Shown here: one piece after another, positions 1 to 8,767 of the stretch
Numbering within the stretch: the stretch's first letter is position 1
Layout of the letters: each line of letters begins with the position of its first letter
Assembly (NCBI GenBank): GCA_015064895.1
Contig: SVRI01000019.1
Span: 1 to 43,317 of the forward strand
DNA: 43,317 nt
Direction: 5' to 3'
Source of the DNA: Oscillospiraceae bacterium
Lineage (GTDB): Bacteria > Bacillota > Clostridia > Oscillospirales > CAG-382
Position numbers and translations under genes: made by a program
Notes under the pieces: model-generated
Database searches by the model: none
What the model saw: only the letters and a program-made list of their open reading frames with translations
Told to the model about the DNA's origin: nothing

Positions 1-450
1 AGGAGAGATGACTCGACACCAATCGCATCAAAAACCATCATGTCAGCGAGTCTGCGTGACCTCTCTCCTTTGCCGCGGCGGCTTACCTCTCACAACGCGG
101 GTAAGTAATTACTGAATTTTAAACTCTCATTTTCGCGAAAAGGTATAAAGCTTTGCTTGGTATACTTTTGTTGAACGCATTCAATCCAATCAACCGATTT
201 TTCTTCAAATTTGCACTGACACCAAGAGAGGGGAGTTAAGCCACCACGGCGAAAGAGGGGAGGTCAGCGGAATGAGGGCGGCAGTATCATTGAAGTTTGT
301 AGATGTCCAAATTTTGACGGCCTCGTAGAAGTGTTTGGTTTCATTTGTCCGAGTCAAAATTTGCCTTTTAGTACTTTGCTTTTCCCGAATGAGCCATCCC
401 CTCTTTTTGAGTGGAGATTTTTTGGTACTTTTGCATCGGGGCAAAAGTAC
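1..450 (+). repeat. Large palindromic repeat element, copy A (left end outside window)
   Basis: Nearly identical to the stretches at 27783-28262 and 30799-31275 over most of its length. It contains the shared landmarks: the GGAGAGATGACTCGACACC start, the CTTACCTCTCACAACGCGGG block, the GAGGGGAGTTAAGCCACC block, and a right-end hairpin GTACTTTTG / CAAAAGTAC (424-450). The middle (about 125-190) diverges from the other copies. No convincing coding sequence; short open frames here are shadows of the repeat. The left end is cut by the window edge. Confidence 0.85.
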
Positions 451-472
451 AGAAAATAATAATAAAAGATAT

Positions 473-516
473 AAAAAAGGTCGGCAAGTAAAAAACTTGC
501 CGACCTTGCTTTTTTG
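473..516 (-). terminator. Intrinsic terminator of the hydroxyacid dehydrogenase gene
   Basis: Perfect 11-bp stem GGTCGGCAAGT / ACTTGCCGACC (479-489 and 495-505) around five A, with an A-run before it (T-run on the minus strand) and TTGCTTTTTT after it, so it may work in both directions. It lies 50 bp past the stop of the minus-strand gene at 557-1588. Related hairpins sit beside repeat copies B, D and E. Confidence 0.85.
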
Positions 517-556
517 TTGAATTTGGTCATTTGTATTGTTTTGGGATATAGCCTTA

Positions 557-1588
557 TCAGAAGCATTTGCTTATACCCTTTGTCTTGCAGTTGTCGATTT
601 TGCCGCAATGATAGCAAAGCTCGTTTTCACACGTGCCTTTCTGAGTAAAGGTCACAATGTTTGTAACGGTGGTTTCTGCAATGTTGTCAAGGGCTTCCTT
701 TGTAAGATATGCCTGATGGCTTGTCACAATTACGTTGGGCATTGAAATAAGACGGGCAAGAGTGTCGTCTTCGACAATGTGTCCCGAAAAGTCGCGGAAG
801 AAAAAGTCGGATTCTTCTTCGTATACGTCAAGGCAGGCAGCCCCAACCTTTCTTGCCTTTATTCCTTCAATAAGGGCGTCGGTGTCAATTAAAGCACCTC
901 GTGAGGTGTTGATAATCACAATACCCTTTTTCATTTTTTCAATGCTGTTTTTGTTTATCATATATTTGGTTTCATCTGTAAGTGGACAGTGAAGGGATAT
1001 GATGTCGCATTTTTCAAAAATCTCATCCAGTGAAACATACTGAACACCGAGCTTTTCATTCGGATACTTGTCAAAGCAGAGAACGTTCATGCCAAATCCT
1101 CGGCAGATGTTTATAAAACACTGACCGATTTTGCCCGTACCCACAACACCTACGGTTTTTCCGTGTAAGTCAAAACCGTCAAGATTCTGCAGGCTGAAGT
1201 TGAAATCTCTTGTTCTGATGTATGCCTTGTGTATGCGTCTTATAGAAGTCAGAAGCATGGCAATTGCATGCTCTGCAACGGCATAGGGGGAATATGCAGG
1301 CACGTGGAATACATGAATCTTGCCGTAGCAGTACTGTATGTCAACATTGTTGTAGCCGGCACATCTTAAGGCAATGAATTTTATTCCGTATTCGTAAAGT
1401 CTGTCAATAACGGTTTTGTTTACCGTGTCGTTTACAAAAACGCATACACCGTCGTAGCCTTGTGCAAGATTTACCGTATCCTCCGACAGCTTTGTTTCAA
1501 AATATTTTATTTTAATGCCGGCATTTTCGGAGTATTTGTCAAAGCCCGGCTTGTCGTAACCCTTTGCATCAAAAAATGCTATTTTCAT
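557..1588 (-). CDS. D-2-hydroxyacid dehydrogenase (D-lactate dehydrogenase-like) with Cys-rich C-terminal tail
   Basis: NAD-dependent reduction of a 2-keto acid (probably pyruvate to D-lactate) in the cytoplasm. The 343-residue product has the family layout: split catalytic domain, Rossmann motif GVVGTGKIG near 147-155, catalytic Arg230 (NTSRGALID), acidic partner in DVYEEE near 255-259, and the His291 of TSHQAYLTKEAL. The RCAGYNNVD segment near 75 is typical of the D-lactate branch. RBS GGAGAG precedes the ATG. It is the last gene after two ABC half-transporters (61-bp gap), probably co-transcribed. Odd: the last 24 residues carry Cys320, 325, 328, 334 and 342 (pattern C-x4-C-x2-C-x5-C-x7-C), not usual in this family and possibly a metal or redox site. 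The exact substrate is not determinable from sequence. Confidence 0.9.
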   Translation of the reverse strand: MKIAFFDAKGYDKPGFDKYSENAGIKIKYFETKLSEDTVNLAQGYDGVCVFVNDTVNKTVIDRLYEYGIKFIALRCAGYNNVDIQYCYGKIHVFHVPAYSPYAVAEHAIAMLLTSIRRIHKAYIRTRDFNFSLQNLDGFDLHGKTVGVVGTGKIGQCFINICRGFGMNVLCFDKYPNEKLGVQYVSLDEIFEKCDIISLHCPLTDETKYMINKNSIEKMKKGIVIINTSRGALIDTDALIEGIKARKVGAACLDVYEEESDFFFRDFSGHIVEDDTLARLISMPNVIVTSHQAYLTKEALDNIAETTVTNIVTFTQKGTCENELCYHCGKIDNCKTKGISKCF

Positions 1589-1649
1589 TTTATTCTCTCC
1601 GTAACTTTGTGTTTTGTTTATGTTTTGAATTATTTTGCTTTATTATACA

Positions 1650-3413
1650 TTATTTGAACTGAGAATTGTATATTTCGTAATAGTGTCCCTTGTTTTTCAA
1701 AAGCTCGTCGTGTTTTCCGACCTCAAGAATTTTACCTTTTCCCATTACTATTATCACATCTGCATTCATTATGGTTGAAAGCCTGTGTGCAATGATAAAG
1801 CTTGTTTTGCCTTTCATGAGATTCTGCATGGCATCCGAAATCTGCATTTCGGTTCTGGAATCGACGTTTGATGTAGCCTCGTCAAGAATGAGAAGATGGG
1901 AGTCGATAAGCATTGCACGGGCAATGGTTATAAGCTGCTTCTGACCCTTTGATATGCCTTGCCCGTCATCCGACAGTACTGTGTCGTATCCGTCGGGCAG
2001 ATTTTCAATAAACAAATCAATCTTTGCGTCTTTTGCAACCCTTTTTACATCGTCGAGTGTTGCACCCTCTTTACCGTAGGCAATGTTTTCAAATACCGAA
2101 CCCGAAAACAGCCAGGTGTCCTGAAGTACCATGGTAAAGCTCTGACGAAGGGATTTTCTCGTAAGGTCTCTTATGTCAACGCCGTCTATTCTGATGCTTC
2201 CTTTGTCGGGGTCGTAAAAACGCATTAGCAGGTTTATTATGGTGGTTTTTCCTGCACCCGTGTGTCCGACAATTGCTACTGTCTGACCTGCCTTTATGTC
2301 AATGGAAAAGTCCTTTATTATGTCCTTCTTCTTGTCGTAGGAGAAGTCGAGATTTTCTATTGAAACGTCGCCTTTTGGTGACATAAGCTCTATAGCATCA
2401 GGTATGTCTTCTTTTTCGGGCTCTTCGTCAAGTAAATTGAACATTCTGTCAGCCGCAGCAAATGCCGATTGAAGCTCGGAAATGATGTTTGCCGATTCGT
2501 TTATGGGTCCTGAGAATTTTCTCGAATAGAGGATAAATGACGAAATGTCGCCGAGGGTTATTCTGCTAAAAAGGTAGAGCACCGAGCCGAAAAGACTCAC
2601 AAGTGCAAGGGACAGGTTGTTAATGAAGTTTACCGACGGACCTACTGCACATGCGTGGTAATCTGCCTCGTAATATGCGTCAACCGCCTCTTTGTTGAAG
2701 ATATCGAATTTTTTTGTGACATTTTTCTCGTTTCCATATACCTTTATCGTGCGGAGCCCCGACATCATTTCTTCGGCATAGCCGTTGAGCTCGCCAAGGG
2801 ATTTGGAACGCTTTTTGAAAAGCGGCTGTACCTTTTTTGTCTTGTATCTTGTAAAGATAATTGTTATGGGAACGGTTATTACGAATATGACAAGAAGATT
2901 TACGTTTATGGTGCACATCATGACAAACGAGCCGACAACCGTTATAAGGCTTGCCCCAATTTGGAGAACATCGTTTGAAAGGGATGTGTTTATGGTGTCA
3001 ATGTCATATGAAATACGGCTTATTATATCGCCCGTCTGATTTTTGTCGTAGTAGGAAACGGGAAGTCTTGAAAGATGCTCGAATACATCCTTTCTCATGG
3101 CGTAAGTTACCTTTTTTGATACCGTTGACATGACAACCGTCAGAAGATAGGACAAAACTGCCGACAGAACATATACGGAAATCATAAGAATGCAGTACTT
3201 CCATACGCCGTCAAAGTCCACACCCGTCTCTTTTGTTATGCAATCCACCGCAAAGCCTGCAAGTGCAGGCCCTGCAAGGGCAAGTACGTTTGACAGAATC
3301 ATAAGCACAAATGCCGTAATGAGAAGAGTCTTATGCTTTGCAAGATAAGAAAACAGACGTATCATGATATTTTTTCTTGAACGTGTAAGCTTGTTCTTTT
3401 CGTCCTTTGCCAT
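1650..3413 (-). CDS. ABC exporter half-transporter, catalytically competent partner
   Basis: Fused membrane and ATPase domains (587 residues), type IV exporter fold: six membrane helices in about the first 320 residues, then the nucleotide-binding domain. Visible motifs: Walker A GHTGAGKTT, Q-loop MVLQDTWLFSG, a slightly altered signature ISKGQKQ, Walker B LLILDEATSN with the catalytic Glu, and H-loop IAHRLST. It starts at ATG with a GGAAG RBS, 28 bp after the stop of the sister gene at 3442-5187. Because the sister has a degenerate ATP site, the two should form a heterodimer with one consensus and one non-hydrolytic site, like TM287/288 or BmrCD. The exported substrate (drug, lipid or peptide) cannot be told from sequence. 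Confidence 0.92.
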   Translation of the reverse strand: MAKDEKNKLTRSRKNIMIRLFSYLAKHKTLLITAFVLMILSNVLALAGPALAGFAVDCITKETGVDFDGVWKYCILMISVYVLSAVLSYLLTVVMSTVSKKVTYAMRKDVFEHLSRLPVSYYDKNQTGDIISRISYDIDTINTSLSNDVLQIGASLITVVGSFVMMCTINVNLLVIFVITVPITIIFTRYKTKKVQPLFKKRSKSLGELNGYAEEMMSGLRTIKVYGNEKNVTKKFDIFNKEAVDAYYEADYHACAVGPSVNFINNLSLALVSLFGSVLYLFSRITLGDISSFILYSRKFSGPINESANIISELQSAFAAADRMFNLLDEEPEKEDIPDAIELMSPKGDVSIENLDFSYDKKKDIIKDFSIDIKAGQTVAIVGHTGAGKTTIINLLMRFYDPDKGSIRIDGVDIRDLTRKSLRQSFTMVLQDTWLFSGSVFENIAYGKEGATLDDVKRVAKDAKIDLFIENLPDGYDTVLSDDGQGISKGQKQLITIARAMLIDSHLLILDEATSNVDSRTEMQISDAMQNLMKGKTSFIIAHRLSTIMNADVIIVMGKGKILEVGKHDELLKNKGHYYEIYNSQFK

Positions 3414-3441
3414 TTGTACTCACTTCCTTTCTGTCGTGTTT

Positions 3442-5187
3442 TTAATGGGATGTTTTGCCCATCTGTCCCTTTGCAATAAGTGCGTATTCTTCACATTCGC
3501 AAAGAAGCTCGTCGTGTTTTCCTTTGCCTATGATTTTTCCTTTGTCCAGTACCAAAATCAAGTCACAGTCTTTGACGGTTGAAACTCTCTGGGAAACAAG
3601 AACCAGTACACCGTCTTTTCTGCAGCCTTCCTTTATGGCACTTCGCAAAAGCATGTCTGTTTTGTAGTCAAGGGCACTTGATGAGTCGTCAAGCACAAGT
3701 ATTCTCGGATTTCTTGCAATGGCACGGGATATGAGAAGTCTCTGTCTCTGACCGCCCGAAAGGTTTGTGCCTTTTGCCGTTATCATGTGCTCGTATTTAT
3801 CCGAGAGTACGTCAACAAATTCCTTTGCACAGGAAATTGAAACGGCTTTTTCTATATCATCCTGCTCTATGTCCTTGCCAAAGACGATGTTTTCTTTAAG
3901 CGTTCCCTCAAAGATGAAGTCATTTTGCATTGCCACACCGAAGAGGTTTCGGAATTCATCCTTCTTGTATGTGCATATGTTTTTTCCGTCAATGAAAATT
4001 TCACCCATGTCGGGTTCATAGAATCTGTACAAAAGCGAAAGAATTGTACTTTTGCCGCTGCCCGTTGCACCGATAATTCCAAGACTCTGTCCTTCATTTA
4101 TTGAAAAATCTATGTTTTCAAGTACATTTTTACCCTTGTTGTACCCGAAGGTGACATTTCTGAAGCTGAGAAAGGCATCGCTTTTGTCTTCTTTACTTTC
4201 TTGAGACTGTTGCAAAGCCGTTTGGTTGTAAAGAACGTCAATTCCGTCATCCGTGTCCACAACCTCGGCAATTCTGTCGGCAGAGGCAATACCCTTTGAT
4301 GTCATGATAAACACCCTTGTAATTGCAAGCATGGCATTGGAAATCATGATAAAGTAGTTCATGAAGGCAATGATTTTGCCGGGCTGGGTAAGTCCCGAGT
4401 CTACCCTGAATGCACCCAGAAGAATAACACCGCAAAGCCCTGCATTGAGAAGAAGGCTGATAATGGGGTTTGAAATTCCCATCACAAGGCTTGCCTTTCT
4501 GTCACGGTTTGACAGGGTGGAGTTTACTTCGTCAAATCTCTGTATTTCATAGTCGCCCTTTGAAAGTGCCTTGATAACACGTACACCGAGGGCGTTTTCT
4601 CTCACAACCCTTACCATGTCGTCAACGCTGTCCTGAAGCTTTTTGTAAAGCTTTATACCTTTTTTCGATACGGTATAAACAACAAGGAAAATAAAGGGAA
4701 GTGTTGCAAGAAGAATAAGGGTAAGATAGGTATCCATAAACAGAGTAACCATTATACCGCCCGCAAGAAGTATAGGTGCACGTACTCCGATTCTCTGTAT
4801 ACGTCCTATGAAGTTGTGAAGGTTATATGTATCGCTTGTAAGTCTTGCTTCAAGGGATGCAATTGTCATTTCATCCGACTTTTTGCAGGAGAGCTTTAAG
4901 ATTTTATCAAATAAATCGTGTCGTATCTTTTCACAGCTTTTTCTTGCCACATCCGCCGCCATTCTGTTGGCAACAACATTGAACACAAACGCAATCAGTG
5001 AGAAAAACAGCATGACAACACCGCATATTACAATGCCCGAAACACTCTTTTCGGGAACTTCCTTGTCTATGAGTCTTGCCAGCACCGAGGGGAGTACAAG
5101 ATCTGAAATTGTGCCTATAAACTTTATGAAAAGTCCAAGAAATATTGCCCATTTATAGGGTTTTATATAACGCAGTATGAATTTCAA
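3442..5187 (-). CDS. ABC exporter half-transporter, degenerate-site partner
   Basis: 581-residue membrane-plus-ATPase fusion. Walker A is GATGSGKST and the signature LSGGQRQR is perfect, but Walker B reads LVLDDSSSALD (catalytic Glu replaced by Asp) and the H-loop reads VSQRVST (His replaced by Gln). This is the usual pattern of the degenerate subunit of heterodimeric exporters, so it pairs with the product of 1650-3413. The start is an unusual TTG (5187), chosen because AGGAGGC lies seven bases before it and the frame begins with a short cytoplasmic helix; no in-frame ATG gives a better fit. First gene of the minus-strand group. Confidence 0.92.
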   Translation of the reverse strand: MKFILRYIKPYKWAIFLGLFIKFIGTISDLVLPSVLARLIDKEVPEKSVSGIVICGVVMLFFSLIAFVFNVVANRMAADVARKSCEKIRHDLFDKILKLSCKKSDEMTIASLEARLTSDTYNLHNFIGRIQRIGVRAPILLAGGIMVTLFMDTYLTLILLATLPFIFLVVYTVSKKGIKLYKKLQDSVDDMVRVVRENALGVRVIKALSKGDYEIQRFDEVNSTLSNRDRKASLVMGISNPIISLLLNAGLCGVILLGAFRVDSGLTQPGKIIAFMNYFIMISNAMLAITRVFIMTSKGIASADRIAEVVDTDDGIDVLYNQTALQQSQESKEDKSDAFLSFRNVTFGYNKGKNVLENIDFSINEGQSLGIIGATGSGKSTILSLLYRFYEPDMGEIFIDGKNICTYKKDEFRNLFGVAMQNDFIFEGTLKENIVFGKDIEQDDIEKAVSISCAKEFVDVLSDKYEHMITAKGTNLSGGQRQRLLISRAIARNPRILVLDDSSSALDYKTDMLLRSAIKEGCRKDGVLVLVSQRVSTVKDCDLILVLDKGKIIGKGKHDELLCECEEYALIAKGQMGKTSH

Positions 5188-5345
5188 GTTCCTGCCTCCT
5201 TTCCCGATATTTTACTATATAATTTTATAACATATTTATTAAGAAGTCTACAACATTTTAAAACATACTTGAAATTTACAATAACCGCTTGAAATCGGAA
5301 CGCACATGTGATATATTTATGAAAAACAAAGAGGGGAGAGGACGG

Positions 5346-6002
5346 ATGCTTAAAAAAATTCTGGGTCAGGCACCCTTTGACGTAAGCCTTGACAAAAAAG
5401 TCATCATAACCCCCGGCAAAAAGTGTTCTGTTACGCTTCTCTTTTCGAATGATACGGAATATGACCTGCCGCTTTCATGCAGTCTTAATTTTACAACATC
5501 AGCAGATGTTGACAAATCTTCCTTTGATGTGGTACTGCCCGCAGAGGGCAAAACACAGGTTCAAATTGTTTTTTCAAAGGAAACCGATTCCAAGCTCTTT
5601 TCGGGAAAAGGCATTGCAGAGCTTGAAATCCTCGACAGAATCTTTGATTCAAAGACGCTTTACGAGTTTGAACTGCTGACAGAATCGGCATACAAATGCG
5701 GTGACGTAAAAGAAGGTTTTACTCCGACTGAAAGCATGCTTTTCACTGGCGGCGGAGTTTTTTTTGCCAACAAGGGTGAGACGGTTTTTGTTGAAATTCC
5801 TCTTATGGAGGAAGCCCAATACCGCCTCGGCATTCTTTCGGGAAGCATAAAGGGCAGAAAAGACGGGGATATACTTAGGCTTTCTTCGGGGCTCAACAGG
5901 CTTCTTTTTGAAATGGAAGATGACGGAAGCTTTGTTATTCTTGATTCTTCAAGCGATGAGCCGGCATATCCCGATACATTGAATACACAGTATTTTATTT
6001 AG
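5346..6002 (+). CDS. Uncharacterised beta-rich protein
   Basis: 218 residues from the ATG at 5346, which follows a GAGGGGAG RBS; an upstream in-frame ATG at 5289 has no good RBS. I do not recognise the family. Residues about 12-110 look like an Ig-like beta sandwich (alternating hydrophobic strands, a PGKKCSVTLLF strand, LPAEGKTQVQIVF), followed by a second beta-rich half with MLFTGGGVFFANKG. No signal peptide or membrane helix is visible, so it should be cytoplasmic. It ends 10 bp before the secreted protein gene 6013-6888 and probably shares its transcript. Divergent from the ABC exporter, with about 150 bp of AT-rich intergenic DNA between them. No function assigned. Confidence 0.75.
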   Translation: MLKKILGQAPFDVSLDKKVIITPGKKCSVTLLFSNDTEYDLPLSCSLNFTTSADVDKSSFDVVLPAEGKTQVQIVFSKETDSKLFSGKGIAELEILDRIFDSKTLYEFELLTESAYKCGDVKEGFTPTESMLFTGGGVFFANKGETVFVEIPLMEEAQYRLGILSGSIKGRKDGDILRLSSGLNRLLFEMEDDGSFVILDSSSDEPAYPDTLNTQYFI

Positions 6003-6012
6003 GAGAAAAGAT

Positions 6013-6888
6013 ATGAAAAAGATTATTATTACACTTGTTGCACTCATTATGCTCTCTGCAGTTTGCTTTGCGGCAGATGAAACCGTAACTTTTGATTTTC
6101 CTGCGGATTTAATGTCGGAGGATCCTGCAAATATCCCCGAGGACATTGTCATAGAAAACGGTTTTCACAACTCGATCTGGCTCGGCAAACTTTCTACAAC
6201 CTGCACACTCGGTCTTCCCGTGACATACAGATTCGACAATCTGTCGCTCCAAGGCTACGGTGCAGTATCCTTCGGTCTTATGAGCCAGTATGCAGACAGT
6301 AACAGCAGTCTTGATTTAACTGCCATTACCGAAAGCGGCAAGGAGTTTACATGGAGCGTACCTCTTACAACCACTTCTGCCGAAATGTACACCGAAAAAA
6401 TGCCCGAAACGGATGAAAAGATTGTTTGCTTCAAAATTTATGTAAACAGCTTTACGGAAGACAAGTCCATGTATGACGTTGAGCTTGAGTTTCTGAAGTT
6501 CCACAAAGGGAACTCGGTTATGCTTCTGTCAACAAAGAAGCCCCTTGCCATCCACGACGGTGAAAAGATAGTGCCTCAGAGTCCTGCCGTTATCCGTGAC
6601 GGCTCGACACTTACTCCTGCAAGATTTGTTGCCGAAAGGTTTGGGGCATCCGTTGAATGGATAGCAGCCGAACGCAAGGTTGTTATCACAAAGAACCAGA
6701 CGGTAATTGAGCTTGTTATTGACTCGAAGGTTGCAAAGGTAAACGGCAGTGAAGTAGAGCTTGCAAGCCCTGCCTGCATAATCGACGATTACACATACAC
6801 ACCTGCCCGTTTTGTTGCAGAGGCTCTCGGATGTACTGTTGGCTGGGATGCACAGACAAAGACGGTATTCATAGACCTACTTTCTTGA
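6013..6888 (+). CDS. Secreted copper-amine-oxidase-N-like (stalk) domain protein
   Basis: 291 residues with a clear signal peptide (KK, hydrophobic core, cleavage after about residue 20, VCFA|ADE). Residues about 22-180 form an unrecognised beta-rich domain. The C-terminal ~110 residues are a Cu_amine_oxidN1-type domain with two copies of the motif TPARFVAE (GSTLTPARFVAERFG and YTYTPARFVAEALG), each followed by a W-containing strand and a KxVxI strand. In Clostridia this domain is a common extracellular module and does not imply oxidase activity. RBS AGGAGAAAAG. The last codons and the stop lie inside a perfect hairpin (6876-6899). Confidence 0.85.
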   Translation: MKKIIITLVALIMLSAVCFAADETVTFDFPADLMSEDPANIPEDIVIENGFHNSIWLGKLSTTCTLGLPVTYRFDNLSLQGYGAVSFGLMSQYADSNSSLDLTAITESGKEFTWSVPLTTTSAEMYTEKMPETDEKIVCFKIYVNSFTEDKSMYDVELEFLKFHKGNSVMLLSTKKPLAIHDGEKIVPQSPAVIRDGSTLTPARFVAERFGASVEWIAAERKVVITKNQTVIELVIDSKVAKVNGSEVELASPACIIDDYTYTPARFVAEALGCTVGWDAQTKTVFIDLLS

Positions 6889-6899
6889 AAGAAAGTAGG
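6876..6899. other. Perfect hairpin enclosing the stop codon of the stalk-domain gene
   Basis: Arms CCTACTTTCTT (6876-6886) and AAGAAAGTAGG (6889-6899) with a two-base loop. The TGA stop (6886-6888) sits at the tip, and the hairpin's last bases are the first bases of the 96-bp tandem repeat. Similar CTTTC...GAAAG palindromes followed by GGCAAAGAAC occur at about 9959-9990, and a related one at about 35168-35200. Confidence 0.8.
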
Positions 6900-7106
6900 C
6901 AAAGAACTTTTAAAACTCGGGGATTGCTATCGAAAACCCAAACGACACTGCCCGAAACGGGTTTGATTCATGGGTTGGAATTATAAAAAAGCAGGCAAAG
7001 AACTTTTAAAACTCGGGGATTGCTATCGAAAACCAAAATGATACTACCCGAAATGGGTTTGATTCATGGGTTGGAATTATTAAAAAGCAGGCAAAGAACT
7101 TTTAAA
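6897..7106 (+). repeat. 96-bp direct tandem repeat, 2.2 copies
   Basis: AGGCAAAGAACTTTTAAA starts at 6897, 6993 and 7089, an exact 96-bp period. The first two units are about 95% alike (ACGACACTGCCCGAAACGGG against ATGATACTACCCGAAATGGG, where the differences tend to keep the CCCG..CGGG pairing); the third is only about 18 bp. Non-coding, in the 3' untranslated region of the stalk-domain gene. Confidence 0.9.
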
Positions 7107-7161
7107 CTAAACACCCATTTATAAAAACAAAAACCCGGAAAAATTTTCCCAAATAAAGTGA

Positions 7162-7200
7162 TTCGCTGATACCAAACAACGGCATCAGCGAATTTTTATT
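7162..7200 (+). terminator. Intrinsic terminator for the 5346-6888 unit, perhaps shared with scpA
   Basis: Stem ATTCGCTGAT (7162-7171) / ATCAGCGAAT (7185-7194) followed on the plus strand by TTTTTATTTTAT. On the minus strand it is 7 bp past the scpA stop but its T-tract there is weak (CACTTTATT). Convergent position makes shared use plausible. Confidence 0.75.
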
Positions 7201-8046
7201 TTATTCGTTTACTTCGGGCGACATCAATTCCTCAGCCTTTTCCTTGTCTCTTATAAGTGTAATACGGCAGTCCTCATAGTCCTCGGAAACACCCTCAACC
7301 ATGATACGTCTGCCTTTTATAAGCTCAAGTACCGCAAGAAATGTTGCCACAATTTCACTTCTTGATTCTGCTTTTTCAAAAAGCCCTGCAAAGGAGCAGT
7401 TACCTTTGCGTACAAGCAATTTCATAACATGAAGTATTCTCTCATTTACGGGAACGTGTCTTGTTGTCTTCAAAAGATTGTCAAGCTTTTCGGTGTTTGC
7501 CTGAGCTTCCATGAGTTCAAGACGTCTTTGATATATTCTCATATAGGCTTCCTGAAGAATCTGAATATCATGGGTGAGCTTGTATTCACCTTTGTTGATG
7601 TTCTTGATTTCTTCCGGCGGCTTTTCGTATCTGCCGCTGTATGTAAGCTCAAGGTCGTGTAAAACCTCTGCCGCCTGCTTTGCCCTCTGATATTCAAGAA
7701 GCATATCGACAAGCTCTTGTCTCGGGTCTTCTTCATCCTCGACCTTGGGAAGAAGCATTCTCGACTTTATCACCATAAGCTGGGAAGCCATTACGATAAA
7801 TTCCGAGGCTATTTCCATGTTGAACATCTCCATTGTATGAAGATAGTCCATGTACTGCTCTAATATAAGTGCTATCGGAATGTCATAGATGTTTACTTTG
7901 TTCTTTGTTATAAGTGACAGAAGAAGTTCAAGAGGCCCCTCAAAAATTTCAAGCTTGAAGGACAGCGAGCCGTCGTCTTTTGCATACTGCTCGATTGCTT
8001 CTTCATTGATTTGTTCCTGACCTACAGGAAGCATTGTTTCGGACAT
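7201..8046 (-). CDS. scpA: Segregation and condensation protein A
   Basis: Kleisin subunit of the SMC-ScpA-ScpB condensin, which organises and separates the nucleoid. 281 residues, slightly longer than the usual ~250. The N-terminal landmark LEIFEGPLELLLSLITKNKVNIYDIPIA (near 32-60) and the C-terminal winged-helix part (VRKGNCSFAGLFEKAESRSEIVATFLAVLELIKG) are clear. It begins 12 bp after the M50 protease gene, a pairing common in Clostridia. scpB, often next to scpA, is not in this window; downstream there is only a terminator. Confidence 0.95.
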   Translation of the reverse strand: MSETMLPVGQEQINEEAIEQYAKDDGSLSFKLEIFEGPLELLLSLITKNKVNIYDIPIALILEQYMDYLHTMEMFNMEIASEFIVMASQLMVIKSRMLLPKVEDEEDPRQELVDMLLEYQRAKQAAEVLHDLELTYSGRYEKPPEEIKNINKGEYKLTHDIQILQEAYMRIYQRRLELMEAQANTEKLDNLLKTTRHVPVNERILHVMKLLVRKGNCSFAGLFEKAESRSEIVATFLAVLELIKGRRIMVEGVSEDYEDCRITLIRDKEKAEELMSPEVNE

Positions 8047-8057
8047 TTGTTATACCT

Positions 8058-8765
8058 CTATTTCAAGAATGTAAAGGGGATAAGCTCAACCAACCACGTA
8101 AGACCGTTTAAAAGACCGCCGCCCAAAGTGTTGATGATGCCGTCAAGTCTTCCGAACCACAAAAGCACAAGAACCCCAAGCATTATGAACTGCTCATACT
8201 TTTCGATTACATATGCTATTTTCGCGGGGAGAATAACCGAAACAAGTCTTGAACCGTCAAGGGGCGGAATGGGAATCATATTGAACACGGCAAGTGTTAC
8301 GTTTGCACTTACAAACAAAGTGATAAAAGTATTCCACATCACATACAGCTTATATGCGAAGGATGAAACTACAAGTACCGGATGTGTCAGAATCAGAATC
8401 TGAAGCACACAGTACTTAAGCAAAAGTCCTATAAGTGCAAGCAGCACGTTGGAAAGCGGACCTGCAACCGAAACTATGCACAAATCCCTTTTATACTTTT
8501 TAAAATTTCTTGGATTTATGGGAACAGGCTTTGCAAAACCGAAGCCGAATAAAAGCATCATTATCGTACCGATGGGGTCCAGATGCTTAATGGGATTCAG
8601 CGTCAGTCTGCCGTGCCATTTGGCGGTATTGTCACCGCACTTATATGCCGCATAGCCGTGGCAGTATTCATGTACGGTAAGTGAAATGAGTATAATCGGA
8701 ATAAACAGAAGCAATTCTATTAAATCACTTGTCTGAAATCCGTCTCCAAATAATCTCAGTAACAT
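8058..8765 (-). CDS. Site-2 protease family (M50) membrane metalloprotease
   Basis: 235-residue multi-pass membrane protein. The zinc motif HEYCH (HExxH, near residues 33-37) and the second motif NMIPIPPLDGSRLV with the Asp zinc ligand are intact, and ALIGLLLKY-type hydrophobic helices lie between them. This is the YwhC/Rv-like group often encoded next to scpA; its substrate is unknown. The RBS (AGGAG, seven bases before the ATG) is part of an AACTCCT heptamer repeat array (see 8768-8806). Confidence 0.9.
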   Translation of the reverse strand: MLLRLFGDGFQTSDLIELLLFIPIILISLTVHEYCHGYAAYKCGDNTAKWHGRLTLNPIKHLDPIGTIMMLLFGFGFAKPVPINPRNFKKYKRDLCIVSVAGPLSNVLLALIGLLLKYCVLQILILTHPVLVVSSFAYKLYVMWNTFITLFVSANVTLAVFNMIPIPPLDGSRLVSVILPAKIAYVIEKYEQFIMLGVLVLLWFGRLDGIINTLGGGLLNGLTWLVELIPFTFLK

Positions 8766-8767
8766 TT

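Noticed and set aside
6897..7106. Possible CRISPR array
   Set aside because: The unit is 96 bp and repeated as a whole; there is no short repeat with varied spacers and no cas gene. The same holds for the 104-bp arrays.
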